DNA from: Rotaria sordida
Lineage: Eukaryota; Rotifera; Eurotatoria; Philodinida; Philodinidae
Assembly (NCBI GenBank): GCA_905250125.1
Contig: CAJNOL010000294.1
Location: forward strand, 62,001 to 126,000
Length of the DNA: 64,000 nt
Direction: 5' to 3'
Position 1 is the first letter of the stretch, and every line of letters begins with the position of its first letter. Made by a program: the position numbers and the translations under genes. Under the pieces are notes generated by a model that was not told the origin of the DNA, did no database searches, and worked only from the letters and a program-made list of their open reading frames with translations. Below are positions 26,204 through 38,452 of this stretch, in pieces.

Positions 26204-29200
26204 AAATTTTATAATTGAGTAAAATATTTTCGTTTTCTTTCTTATTATTAGATGTGCAATCAAAGCGCTTTTGTCATGTACTACGCTTGGACGCGTCTAA
26301 ATGTCCTTTTATGATTTGCTCTAACGCAAAAAAATATAAATAAATATATATATATATATATATATTTCGTATTTTTTCTTCTCTCTTTTGAGAATAGTAA
26401 ACGAGTTTTTATTTTCTATTGTATACCTTAATCCCTTCCTAGACTAAGTATTTGTTTCCAAGATTTATGTACTTCTCATACACCGGTGTCTCTGTTGTTT
26501 GTTTTTCTTTCTATTTTAAGTTCTATTCATCATTGATTTTCATTTTATTCTCTTATAATACTTGTGTGATAAAGTCATCTATCTGTCGCTGGTCTTTTAA
26601 ACTTTCATTTTCTTTTGGTATTGATCTTATCTATATAGAAGAAGAAGAAGAAAAAAAAAACAAACAAACAAATTATTTAGTTTAAATTCGTTAATAATAT
26701 TGTTTTTATTAAATATGTTAAAAATTAACTTTACTTGTTGTAGTTTTTTTTTTTCCTGTATTCATGTTTTAAGAAACAAATAAATGCCTTATATATTTGA
26801 AATAATTATACAATGACCTTATATAATCAGTGAAAATTTGCAAAATCTAAAAACAAAAAGATAATTAATTATAAGTATGAAATAAGATGAAGACAAAAAA
26901 TTTGGATAGAATATTTGTTTTCACCGCCATTCGATTCTATAATATTATTAGTTATCTACATTACAATGTCGAACAGCATAGTTCATTGCGTTCATTTTTA
27001 TTGTCAACAACATGACATCTTCACCTAGACAATAATATGTTTTTCCTATGATTAGATGATAAATGGATGTAGTATTACAAGAAGTTTGTATGTCAAATAA
27101 TTATATACATGAATGCGTAAAAGGTTTTCTTGGAAATTATTCGTATAATTGCCTGAAAATATAATTGTTTTCAGGTTATATTTATATCAACCGACTGACG
27201 TTTATGCTTTAGCAATCATTTATATGACAACGTACTATATTTTTTTTTCTTTCTCTTATGAAAATATTTTTTGCTAAAAATTTTTTAGAATTTAATCCAT
27301 ATCTCAAAAGTGATAAAGAAACATTCATAAGTGTTGAGAACAAATCTGTTTTTTGTTTTTGTTTCAATGACTTAGTGAATTGTTTTTCTTTTTAGATATT
27401 TATTTAAAAATTTTCTTTAAACAAATGCAATGAAAGGAATTATAAAGTAAATTAGATTTCTTTTTTTTTTTCGTGTTGTGTGTATTTTTTAATCTACTTT
27501 GATTTAATTGTAAATTTTAATAAATTTCAGTTGAGTATATCGTTCATCTTGGAAACTTGATAATTTTAATTGACATATACGACATTTATAATTATTGAAT
27601 GGAGATTTTTCTTTAATTTTACTTTGTTGAACTGTTTGAAGAACTTCAAAATTATATTTCTTATTTTTATCGAAGCACTTGTATTTTTCTCTTCAAATAA
27701 AAAATAAAAAATAAACTATCGAGTGACTCATTATGAATGACTGGCTTTACACTTACTTTAAAAATCAAATATACCATGAAATGTACCGTGAAAACCTCTA
27801 CACGATACATTAAAAATCTAATTTCATACGTGCATCCTTTGCTTTCAAAATGTATAAATTTTGATGATGCGTAAAAGATAATATTTTAGTACACGACGAA
27901 TTTTTTTCTCGTATTTCTTTGAGTAATGAGCTGTATTGAAGGCCATAATCGATGACCGATTTTAGACTACTTGATATATGTATCGATTAAATTTTTTTCA
28001 CTCACTCTGATGTTATTTGTTAGAATTACATAGGAAATTCATAATAATAAATTATATCTGTATAAATGTATCAGTTAATAAAAATAAATGAAATCATAAA
28101 CAATAACAGATAGCCATCAAACAATTCCGATCTTAATGTTCTAGATTATCATCTGTGGAATGCTATCGCCAATTGTATGCAATAAAATGCAGTTAAAAAC
28201 TATTATTCATTAACTGATTAAATAAGAAAAGAAACTCGTCACATATCAATCAATCATGTTATTCGCAACATCGAACATCGATCACAAAAGATCTTATCTA
28301 TTTCGAAAACAAAAGATGCATATACGAAATTAGATTTTTAACGTATTTTATGGTATGTTTGATTTTTTGGAAAAAAAACACATACAGAAACCGACCATTT
28401 ATTATGAATCGCCCGAAATTTACAATGGAAGAGCGTACAATGTAATTCGAGGGTATCGGATATATTCGGATTAAAGTAACGGTCTTATCGGTAAACTAAT
28501 AAATTTAAATTAATGAATTACTTATAATGTGTACGGACTAAGATATTCAAATAGTAAAGTATTTAAAGTGTATGTTTGGTGCTTATAAATAAAAATTTTA
28601 TTAGGATTTCTTTTTTTCTGTCATAGTTGGATACAGCTCATCGAGTTACAAAGGGAAACAAATAAGTTCAAAAACAAATATTTTAAGACTATACGGCATC
28701 ATTATTTTCAAATAAAGGAAAAAAATAGATCCGCAAATCTGGCTTTAGTAAAATTTATTTTTCTATATGAGAAACATACTTTTGTAACTTCAATGAGCTT
28801 CATTCAACCGTGATAAAAAAAAAACAAGAAAAAGAAATCCTTTTAAAATTTTCAATTATTACCGCACTCTATACAACATAAATACCTTACACTTCATGTA
28901 CATCATAAGTAGCTTATATTTGACATTTGTTATTTTGTTGGTGAGATCTTTAATTTGACTTGAATAAGTTTAATGTTCTTAATTTACAATAACATATTCT
29001 TCCATTGTTAGTTATTGAATACAAATTCTTATGACCGTCTTAGAAATATTTTGACAAGTCTAATTCCATTCGAGTCATTGATATAAATGTTCATGAAAAA
29101 GAAAAAACAAAAAGAATAAACTTTTATCGTGTGTATATATATATTCAATTTTCGTTTGTTTTTATATGCTTATAGGCAAACAAAAAACCGAACTAAACAA

Positions 29201-29299
29201 GCAATAATATCAAAATACAAACGAAAAATGATGATGATAATGATTTATTTCATTTTATTTTATTTTTCTTTTAATTGAGACAAATGATATTTCGATGTC
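26204..29299. other. Gene-poor interval before RPL27A
   Basis: 3.1 kb with no intact gene found. The first few hundred bases are likely the AXH-gene 3' untranslated region. A minus-strand coding scrap near 27.5-27.7 kb is listed separately. Near 28405-28445 a plus-strand frame reads MNRPKFTMEERTM before a stop, which vaguely recalls the start of helix-turn-helix transposase genes of rotifers, but it is too short to call. The remainder is AT-rich without clear repeats. Confidence 0.45.
27504..27690 (-). pseudogene. Coding-like minus-strand fragment with one CxxC pair
   Basis: Reading leftward from a plausible acceptor (TTTGAAGAG), an open frame of about 60 codons ends at TAA (27506-27504). 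It contains KYKCFDK and NNYKCRICQLKLSSF. Codon use resembles the real genes, and the single Cys-x-x-Cys pair suggests half of a zinc site. I could not find a partner exon with a start codon. It may be the last exon of a decayed gene duplicate. Function unknown. Confidence 0.3.
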
Positions 29300-29833
29300 T
29301 CATGCCAATAATACACAAGCACCGCCAGCAGCTTTTATTTTTTCTTCAGCTCGTCTTGAGAAAAATTTTGCCTTAATAATAAGTGGTTGTTTAGGTAAAA
29401 CACCTTTGCCTAACACCTTAAAATAACCTGATCGTACAACATTAACAACAGGTACAACAGTAGTTTCTCCTTGACTATATTTTTCTTGTGAACGTTGACT
29501 TAATAATGACCATAAACGATCAAGATTAACAGATGGACACCATCGACGATTTTTAAGTTTATGAAATTCACGTTGACCAACTTTACCAAAATAACCCGGA
29601 TGATATTTATCAAATAATGTACGATGATGATGAAGACCACCAGCATTACCGCGACCACCTGGATGTTTACGATGTTTACCAACACGACCATGACCATGTG
29701 AAACATTACCTTAAATGTTTATTTTTTTAAATAGAAAAATTATTTGAAATATGTAATTTAACATACCGCGTAATTTGGTTTTTTTTGGTTTTTTATTTAA
29801 TCGAGAATTGCGTGCTGAACCACGTGCTGCCAT
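29300..29833 (-). CDS. RPL27A: 60S ribosomal protein L27a (uL15)
   Basis: Component of the large cytosolic ribosomal subunit. Two exons on the minus strand (29833-29767 and 29709-29300) give 158 aa, near the 148 of human. The N-terminus is basic. The signature [20 protein letters not shown] followed by GRGNAGG is nearly identical to animal L27a across the intron. Later [17 protein letters not shown] and the C-terminal AGGACVLLA also match. Forward-reading open frames here are shadows. An acceptor-like TTTTCAG ends at 29868, 34 bases before the ATG, consistent with a 5' untranslated intron or leader trans-splicing. It shares a 738-bp upstream region with RalBP1. Confidence 0.97.
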
Positions 29834-30571
29834 TTTGTTGTTGCAAGAGAACTAATAGACGTATAATCTGAAAATAAAATTTCACTTTTTTTTGTTTTCT
29901 CTTCAAAGTTCTTATATCCTTATTAAACTGTATCATGTCTTGTACTATAGATACTATTTCAATCAACTCTAATAGAAGAAAAAATAAGCTTAAATTGTTT
30001 TTCGTATAATCCATTTTTTATATGAAAAAAAAAATGAAGATTTATAAAAGACATTGGAATAGATAATAATGAACGAATTGATGATGAAGTTTAGTTCTTA
30101 CGAAAAAAAAAAAACATGGACATTAATAAGCACAATAACCAACCAACATTGAATAAACCAATCAAAATTTTGTCATTCGTCAATATTGTCCTTTCCTTTT
30201 TTTGAAAATTTATATTTATAAGAAAAAAATATATCAATAGAAAAGTTTTTCCTATAAAAGTTTTAAAATAAAATAAAATGAATGCAGTAAGTTTTTATTG
30301 AAATATCAAACAGCGACATTGAGTTTAATTGGTTATTAACAATAATAACAATTTTTGCTATTTACTTGGCATCTAGCGCTACCTAACCGAGAAATATTTC
30401 TTGTTTACCGATTGTTTTCACACAATTTTTATTATCTATTAATAGCTAATAATTGCTACGGTTGATTTGTAAATAGTTCTAGTGTGTTTACTCTTATTAC
30501 ATCGAATCATTTAATATGTATATAATTTTAATAAAGAATTTTGTTTTTGTAGATTTTCCTATTTGATAAAT
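29834..30571. promoter_or_regulatory. Shared upstream region of RPL27A (-) and RalBP1 (+)
   Basis: 738 bp between divergent start codons. No coding frame. Both ends carry a splice acceptor close to the start codon (RPL27A side at 29868, RalBP1 side AG at 30551-30552), so transcription starts must lie inside this stretch or be masked by trans-splicing. No TATA or other core element can be singled out in such AT-rich sequence. Confidence 0.5.
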
Positions 30572-33500
30572 ATGAGTACATTATCAGATGATCGTGATCC
30601 AACAGAAGGTTTGTTTTTTTAATTATATGAATTTTTTTTTTTTTGAAAAGAATGATGTTGTTTTTTTTTTAGGTGAAGATGAACGTGATCGTAAACGAAA
30701 ATTATTTTCAACAAAAACAAATGCATCAAGAGAAAAAAGTAGTACATTATTAATTGGTAATGAACCAAATGAAGAATCTTTAACAACTGCACAAGATTTT
30801 AAAAGTCTTTTAAGACCAAAGAAAAAAAATGGTTTTAAATTAATTAAAACAAAAACTAAAGTTTCATCAGAACAAAAAGAAAGACGATCAAGTAAAATAT
30901 TTATTTAAATTAATTTATAATAATATTATTTTCTTGTGTTTATTAGGTTTAAAAGATGAAAAACGAAAATCAAAAACAAATCGTGATAGTGTTGCAAGTA
31001 CAGCTGGTTAGTTAAAAGAAAAATTCGATAGACCAAAAATATTCTTTTGTTTTTTTGTTTTCGATAAAGAAAATATTTTATAAATCACACTTCATTACGT
31101 ATGTCTAGGTCACAAACTGTAGAAACCCTCGATATCATCTCTACCTACTTGATTTACTAGTTATTAGGATAATAATCTAATAGGGTAATGTGCAGTATTA
31201 GTGTAAAATACTGTCAGTGAGTCATCGACACATGATTCATAGAGGTACTGGTTACATTGACATTCGCGTTCGTTACAACATTCAAACACCAACTCTATCA
31301 AAATATGCCATTTTTATAGCAGTGTACTTCAATGAACACTTGTGTAGAGGTGTAGCCAGGAATTCTCTAACGAGGATGTATACCAGTAGGACGATAATTT
31401 TTTTGTTTTGAGAAAAAGTTTTTTTTTATGTCTTTTCGCAAAGGAAAGTGACGTACAGACATCCACTCTGGCTGCGATCCTGCACTCGTATAGGTATGTG
31501 CTGATTTGGCAGTCAATAAACTAATACTACACATCCGTAATCTGATTGAAACATCATTATATTCTAGAAATTATAGATAATCAAACCTTCGTTATATAAA
31601 TCTTTTATAAATTAAAATTTCTTATACTCAATGTACCCATGTTTATTCGTTGAGCAACAGATGGAACATTTAGAATAGGATGACTTCCTATTGCTGAGTG
31701 GAATTCATCAAAACTTGGAATAGTTTTCAAGGATTTTAGCAAACGAGTCAATAAGATAGTTCGTACATTTTCATTGTACCGTTTTCTTGACGAGCTTTTA
31801 TTTACACTTGTGTATTTAAAAAATTCAACAAAGTGCAAAGAAATATAAAATAGACAATTGATTTTTGGATATCTAGAGTCTTAATACAATTATACGTAGA
31901 CAAAAGTCACATATTTCTTCCTGAACGGAACTTCATGCAGACTTTTTTTTTTATTCTATTCTATTCAATATAATCTCGTTTTGAAATATTATCAGAATTA
32001 TAAATAGACACAACATTCTTATAGCCATAGAACGTGATTATGATAATATATTTTTATAGCAATATGTTAGATATTTTAGCATCATTCAATTCAATTCAAT
32101 AATTGCATAAAAAAAAAACAGTTCAAATTTTTGTTAATGAAGTTTTTTCATTCATAAAATACATGTTTAGATAATGATGATCTTTTTATATTCGAAAAAA
32201 TTATCTTATAAAAATTTCTTCTAGGTTTAGTTGAACAACTTCGTCTTATAATAGGTCTATCATTAGAAGAAGCAACTAAACATAATCCATTACAAAATGA
32301 TGATCTTGCTGTACCACGATTTTTAGTTGATTGTATTAATATTATTGATCAAGGTATATATTTGAATATTGTTTTTTTTTCTTATTTTATTTATTTATTT
32401 TTTACATCTAAAAAACAAAGCTCATCCACAAGATAGTGTTTATCGACAAGAACCAGTAAAAATAAAACAACCAGCTGATCTTGAAAATGCTTTAAAACAA
32501 CCATTAACACCAGCATTTGCTGTTAGTTTACTTAAACGTTTTCTTAAAGAATTACCTGAACAATTAATACCACCTGAATTAAGTAGTGCAATATTTAAAA
32601 TTATTAATGATCCAAGTAATCAAAAATAGAATATAATATTTCATAAAAAATTTACTTATTGGTTTTCTTTTTTGTTAGATCCTGATTCAAATCGATTTAT
32701 TGAAATTCGAAATCTTATACAAAAATTTCCTAAATCGAATCGTGATACAATGCGTTTATTATTTCTACATTTTCATGATATAATACATCAATCACAAACA
32801 ATGTCACCAACTCAAACATCATCATCGTCAAAAAGTAGTGAATCATCATTTATACCTGTTACTATAGCAACATTAATTAAAAGTAAAGAACGTGCTGTTA
32901 AATATTTAATTCAACATGCAACGGATATTTTCGAACGACCACAAGTATCATCGACACCTCGGTATGTGTTTTTAATAGATTATTTTGTTCTAAAGTAACT
33001 TTTTTTTTTTTTGTTCATTTAGAGTATCATTAATTAAAAATGTTTCACGTTCTTCACTTCATTCTGAAACAATTGAGTAAGTATACATGAATAATAATTA
33101 ATTAATAATTGTTGGTGTTTTAATTTTTTCCAGAGAATTAGAAGCAGAATTAGTTAAACAAGAAGCATTATTAAATAAAATGCATGAAGAAATGCAAAAA
33201 TCTCAACCTACATCATCAACATATGGAACAACAACACCAACAAATATTGATAAAGATAAAGAAGAACAATTATGGACTCAACAAAGACTTGTTACAGCAC
33301 TTAAACGAAAGGTATTTTAATAAACAAAAAGCAAATGAATGAATTTTGGATAATACATATTCTGATCTCATATTGTTGAAAAGAAAAATTATTAATTTCG
33401 ATTTGTAATTAAAATAAAACAATAGATGCATGAAATATGAAAATAAACTGTTCTATCATTTGAGATCATTGATTAGAAGTTTCTATACTAGAATTGATAG

Positions 33501-35123
33501 TATGACGCTCACAAAAATGAATATTTAACAGTTAATATTATTTCTGGTGAATAAAATAAGAATTATTTTACTTCAATATTAATTACTAATAAAATATTTT
33601 AGAAAATACTTTTTTTTTTCTTATTAAAAGATTAAACAAGAAACTCGTCGTTTACAACAGAATCGTCTTTCATCATTTCTTGAACATTCAGCATCAACAA
33701 CTGCTAGTGCATCACATCCTGAATCAAGTAATTTTGTTTATTATCAATACAAACATAAAATAAAACATTTTATTTTTTTTCATTTAGCTTTATCACATCA
33801 ACCAGAAGTTATTTTAATTGTTAATAAACGAGAAGAACCATCAAAAACTCAACAAATACCTGGATCAAATGATGAAATTCCTAAAGTATCAACTGTTCCA
33901 TTAAGTCCAAAACCTGTTCGACAACGTGAACAAAGTGGAGTTGAAACTGATGATGATGAATTACTTGGACAAATACAAAAAATTTTTGATAATAATGCTG
34001 GTATAGCAGAAGAAGAATTATTAAAAGAAAAAATAACTGAAGCTCGTCTTCTTGCACGATGTAAATTTTCTTTTTCTCCTCTTCAATTAAATATATATAT
34101 ATATATATATTTTTTAATAGTAAAAACAATTTATAAATTATTTATGAATGAAAAAGAAAATTTAACAAAATTAGAACAACAAATGAATGATAAATCATCG
34201 GATTTGTCCGTTATAACTCCAACAACAACAACAATAACATCAGAAAATGATATATCATCGAATCAAACTGTAGATATTTTACAAGAATTATTAAATACAA
34301 TTAAACAAAATAATCAATTAGAGGTATTCGATAATATTTAATTAATAATCATTAATCAACGTTTTTATTTTTTATTCTTTACAAATCTATCGAAATATAT
34401 TTATTGATGAGAAGAGAAACAGTATTTAGAAGATCTATATAATCTATGATATTTGATTCGAAGACAAAAAAACGCTGGTCACCTGGAATATCGATTTTCG
34501 ACGTCAAACTTTGCATGAATAAAGTTCTCAATGAGATTAGTTCATTAGAGAAGTTGTAACTTTTCTAGTATCTCGTATTCTGAGATATGAAATAATCAAT
34601 GAATGAAAGCAAATTTACATCTCCAGAAAAGGAAATAATATCGAAAAACTAAAACTTACACTTTCTACTAATCTCATTGAGAACTGTGTTCATGCAAAAT
34701 TTGAAGTTGAAAGTCAATTTTTCACGTGACCACAGCTTTTCTTTTTGAAAAATTCAGTAAAATTTCAATTTCTCAAAAATGAAAACCTGAAAAAACCAAA
34801 CTATTCTAGACTTTTCTATTACTCATCAAATGAACATCGTCTCAATTGAAAAATTTGAAAAACTAAATTCTCTAATCTCAATACATATGTAAACTAAAAT
34901 ATTAAATCTCAATTTTATTTTCTAGACAAAAATCGAAGCAATTAAGCGAAATATCGATAATGAAAATGAACGTATTGAAGAATTATGCATTGAATTACGT
35001 TTTGGAATATTATCTAGCAAAATTCATCTTCAAAATAATAATAATAACAATAATAATACAAATCCATCACAATCACCATCAACTCAATCGGCTCCTACAC
35101 TTGTTCAAGTGACTAAATTATAA
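30572..35123 (+). CDS. RALBP1: RalA-binding protein 1 (RLIP76) homologue, RhoGAP plus Ral-binding coiled coil
   Basis: Ral effector linking Ral to Rho-family control and endocytosis. Twelve exons (30572-30608, 30673-30891, 30947-31006, 32225-32353, 32421-32615, 32679-32961, 33023-33076, 33134-33311, 33631-33727, 33788-34060, 34121-34323, 34926-35123) give 641 aa. The N-terminus is Lys-rich. A RhoGAP domain covers about residues 110-295: FLVDCINIID, SVYRQEP with the arginine-finger position kept, and SLLKRFLKELPEQLIPPEL. The Ral-binding coiled coil follows. LWTQQRLVTALKRKI matches the human WEVQRIITALKRKL segment, and the C-terminal IEELCIELRFGIL matches its last helix. The glycine before and serine-glycine after the arginine finger are lost, and the usual NLA motif reads TIAT, so GAP activity may be weak. 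Introns 31007-32224 and 34324-34925 hold repeats. Confidence 0.88.
31200..31345 (+). repeat. Dispersed repeat, copy 2 (intron of RalBP1)
   Basis: Partner of 15965-16110, same orientation, aligned through GTCAGTGAGTCA and CAACTCTATCAAAATAT to TATAGCAGTGT.CTTC. The bases just right of it (about 31347) read GAGGTGTAGCCAGG, which resembles the end of many hAT transposons, so the repeat may be part of a decayed hAT-related element. No matching opposite end was found. Confidence 0.55.
34468..34853. mobile_element. Foldback element, copy B (intron of RalBP1)
   Basis: An inner inverted repeat pairs about 34468-34553 with 34662-34740, sharing TAATCTCATTGAGAAC and its reverse complement. The stretch to its right (34741-34853), through ATTCTAGACTTTTCTATTAC and CATCGTCTCAATTGAAAA, matches the right arm of copy A. 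The left outer arm is absent. The loop (about 34554-34640) matches the loop of copy A only as its reverse complement, which points to loop inversion. No coding potential. Confidence 0.65.
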
Positions 35124-35521
35124 CATCTCGTGAATATCTATAGCACTTGGAAAATAGTAATCAACATAAATATAAAAGTGCTTATTTTAACTCCAAATTA
35201 ATTTTTTTTTTGTTTTTTTTTCTTCTATTTCTTAACCAGAATTGTTTAGGTTTCCACTATAAAAGTCTATTTTTCGTGTATGTGTAACTTTGTATAGAAA
35301 ACAAAAAAGAAAATAAAAGAAAGTTGCTGTTGTTTCTTTTTTCTTCTGCCTGTTAGTCAGTTCTCTTTATTTATATAGGTATATATATATAATATATATA
35401 TATATATATAGCGTAATCGGGTACATTTTCATTTCTTGTCTTTTGTTTTTTTTTTTTTTTTTGGGAAAGATAAATAAAAGTATTTCTATCTTATATATAT
35501 ATATGAAAGAATATATTCTAG
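35124..35521 (+). other. RalBP1-BolA3 spacer
   Basis: 398 bp. It carries RalBP1 3' untranslated sequence, AATAAA near 35311 and again near 35470, an AT microsatellite at about 35381-35410, and ends in TTCTAG directly abutting the BolA3 ATG. Could be an operon-type spacer like that before IFT88, but it is longer and its pyrimidine tract is poor. Confidence 0.4.
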
Positions 35522-38365
35522 ATGAGTTTAACATTAATGAATCGTTTTCGCCTTTCAAATTTAATTAGAAATCAACCTACTCTAAATCTATTTCGATATA
35601 CTAGTATTAATGCATCATCATCAAAGACAGTTGATGAAACGAAATTAAATGATATTTTAAAAAAACGTTTTTCAAATGCTCGTCTTATTGATGTTAAAGA
35701 TACTTCAGGTAAATGTATAATTTATTTTATCAAAAAAAAAAAAAAAACACTTTACATACTGAATTGCAGGGGAAATTCACAATGATAAATAGAATCAGAG
35801 GAGATACATAGTTTTTTAAAGTTATAGCCTCAAGAGATTCGATTGAGCAATAAAAATGTGGTGACAGTACAGTCCATTCAAATCCGACCGAATTAAGGTT
35901 CGGAACTAACCCGACTGGATCTAGTTGAAAGATAAGTTTGGATATTTCAATATGTAGTTTGTGAGAACTGAATAATAATCTAGATTTATAATATGTAGTA
36001 GTAGCGTAACCAGAAAAAGTCGAATGATTGAGTTGCACCCTAACAACTTTTAATAAAGTCATGCAAGGCAATGCAATGTTTCTTTTTCATAGAGAAAGAA
36101 TACAACAATGTATTTATCTTTACAAACCGGTTTTTTAAATGATGTATCATTTTATTTAGTAAAAAAAAAATCAAAATATTTACTTCAATAAAATTCTACT
36201 ATTTCTGTGCGAATTACCGAAATCATCCATGAGTTTTCAGAAATGATATTACAACCGTGCTTCACTGTTAAAATCCATATATCGCTCAATCTAATATCAG
36301 ACATTATACTGCATGTCATTGTTTTAATCGTTTATATCTTACGAAACGTTTTCTCACATGCAGTAGATGAAATCGGTATAGTCATAGCAGCAATAATAGG
36401 AAACATTGTTGTTGAAAGTGCCTGCTTATATAGTAATAATTCAACATAAACATCAACAATGCTTCTTATTTTTAGGATGTAGGTGTAGTTGTTAAACTGC
36501 TCTTAACTCACATCCTTTCTTTCTTTCTTTTTTAAGAAGATAAGCTGAAAAATGACTCAATAGCATCACGCTCGGGTTCTTTATCAGTGAGTGGCATTTT
36601 AGCAATAACTTTATCTTATTTAATAGAATCACGAAATTGTTTGTGTATTTTGCTTGTAGCATTCATCAGGAGATAAATCTTTGTTAAAAAAAAAAAAATG
36701 ATAATCCATCAATAATCATTATTGCAATAGACGTCTCTCTATCACGAGAAATAAATTATGATTGAGTATGTATCCAATCGGTGATCCACCTAGTAGGAAC
36801 TGATAATGGAGGTAGTTGTGTTGTCAGTTAATAAGATTAGATAGATTCAAGTTGAATTAAATGTCTCATCGCCAAAACAAAAAAATTTCAAAATATGAGC
36901 TGCTAATGATATGTATAGATCGAGATATTCGAATTTTAAGGTAAGGTATCTACAAGTCACAATTTCAATAGAATATCGTTTTTTTTTCCTTTTTCATGAT
37001 GATTGACAAGATCTCGTTGAGTTGCATAAGCAACTGTGTATTTCAAACTTGAAAAAAAAAAACAATTTTACGAAAACCAGAGATTTGTGTGTTTTCCCCT
37101 ATATTTGAAAGTAATAGTATCTTGAACTTTTCGTAAAATTGTTTTTCTTTTTTTTAATTTTGAAACACATTTTCTTATACAATCCGATAAGCTTTATCCA
37201 ATAATCACAAAAAAAAAAGAAAGAATAAATTTTGCTGAAATTGTGAATTGTTGGCACCTTACATACATTGTAAATACCTTGAAATGCGAACATTTCAGTT
37301 CGTGCACGACATTAACAGCTCATATTTCAAATTCCTGAGTTTGTCGGCGAGACACTTAATCTGATTCGAAGATGTCTAATCTTATTAATACACAGCATAC
37401 ATACTTTCATTGTCAGAAAGAATATGTAAATGTCATGCGTTCTGTTGTAAAACCTAATTGCTTTTTATAGATCGTCGGTAGTTGGGCTCAGTCCAACCTA
37501 GTCCTACCCTGATTACGCCAATAATATGTAGTATTTAAGCTAGAAGAATATTTTAATAACCTCAATAGATACAAAAACAAATAAGATGATAAGTAACATC
37601 AATTAAAAATAAATGAGAATTAAATAATTGATATCAATTTCATTAGTTAGACAAGATCCGTTATTTATTTATTTTAAACTTTATGCAAAAAGATTTATAT
37701 TACGATGAAAGTAAAAACAAATATTTCACTTAGATGTAAATGAATCAGCTATGTTTAATTTTAAAAAATATGAAAAAAAAAACTTAGATTTTTTCTAATG
37801 CTCAAAAGTATTTTAAGTGTGTTCGGATCGATTTTCAGTTAGATGAAATCATCAGTCGAAATACAAGATTTATTATTATTTTTCTAGATAAAAAACCTCA
37901 TTTTACCAGGATAGAATAGCATATCGAAAAAAGAGCTTATTATAAATACATCTAATCTAATCATATAATTCTTTTGCATAAAAGAAAAAAAAATAAGTCA
38001 CTATATCTATAATCTTTTCATAAATTCGGTATTAACGAGAATTGCAAACTTCATATCGACTATATAATAAAGATAATTTTAAAAAATTAATAATCAAAAA
38101 TAATTTTTCTTTAATAATTAAAAAAAAAACTAAAGATTTAATTTCATCAGTGACTTTTGTTTCTTTTTCTTCTATTCTACTTGTTTTTCTTTTAGCTGGT
38201 TGTGGTGCAAGTTATGAAGTAATTGTCGTAACTGATGAATTTGCCAATATGCGTATGGTTAACCAACATCGTTTAGTATCTGAAGCACTTAATAAACAAT
38301 TATCAAATATTCATTCGATTCGAATATTTACTGGAACAGATGAAAAAGAATTTCTAGATTCCTGA
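35522..38365 (+). CDS. BOLA3: BolA family protein 3, mitochondrial
   Basis: Assists late 4Fe-4S cluster delivery in mitochondria, with glutaredoxin 5 and NFU1 as known partners. Two exons (35522-35708 and 38196-38365) give 118 aa. The first about 30 residues are Arg/Leu/Asn/Ser-rich without acids, like a mitochondrial presequence. The BolA fold follows: LNDILKKRFSNARLIDVKD, then GCGASYEVIVVTDEF with the invariant cysteine of BolA3-type proteins, then VNQHRLVSEALNKQL with the conserved histidine, ending IRIFTG. The 2.49-kb intron is by far the largest of its gene and holds a whole hAT remnant. The stop lies 87 bp from the stop of the convergent LDLa gene. Confidence 0.93.
35999..37523 (-). mobile_element. 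hAT DNA transposon remnant in BolA3 intron
   Basis: A 1,525-bp element flanked by a perfect 8-bp target duplication ATATGTAG (35991-35998 and 37524-37531), the length expected for hAT. The ends are imperfect inverted repeats: TAGTAGCGTAACCAG on the left, and TATTGGCGTAATCAGG as reverse complement of the right. On the minus strand at about 36210-36460 the hAT dimerisation region is readable: a block containing TIPISSTACEKTF and, after a stop, SIMSDIRLSDIWIL. A linker-like LPPLSVPTRW lies near 36810. The frame is interrupted by several stops and most of the transposase is missing, so it is dead and internally deleted. Intact target duplications suggest moderate age. Confidence 0.85.
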
Positions 38366-38452
38366 TATACAGATATTCTGAATTTTTCTTTCTTTTTTTT
38401 TTTTTTATATCAACAAATAAAAAACTAATCTTTGTGTTTTCCGTATCAGTTA

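Noticed and set aside
28405-28445. Start of a helix-turn-helix transposase (MNRPKFTMEERT)
   Set aside because: Only 13 residues before a stop and no downstream support; may be chance.
29500-29706. Minus-strand 68-codon frame in the RPL27A region
   Set aside because: Out-of-frame shadow of the RPL27A second exon.
36207-36449. Plus-strand 80-codon frame in the BolA3 intron
   Set aside because: Shadow of the hAT transposase fragment on the opposite strand.
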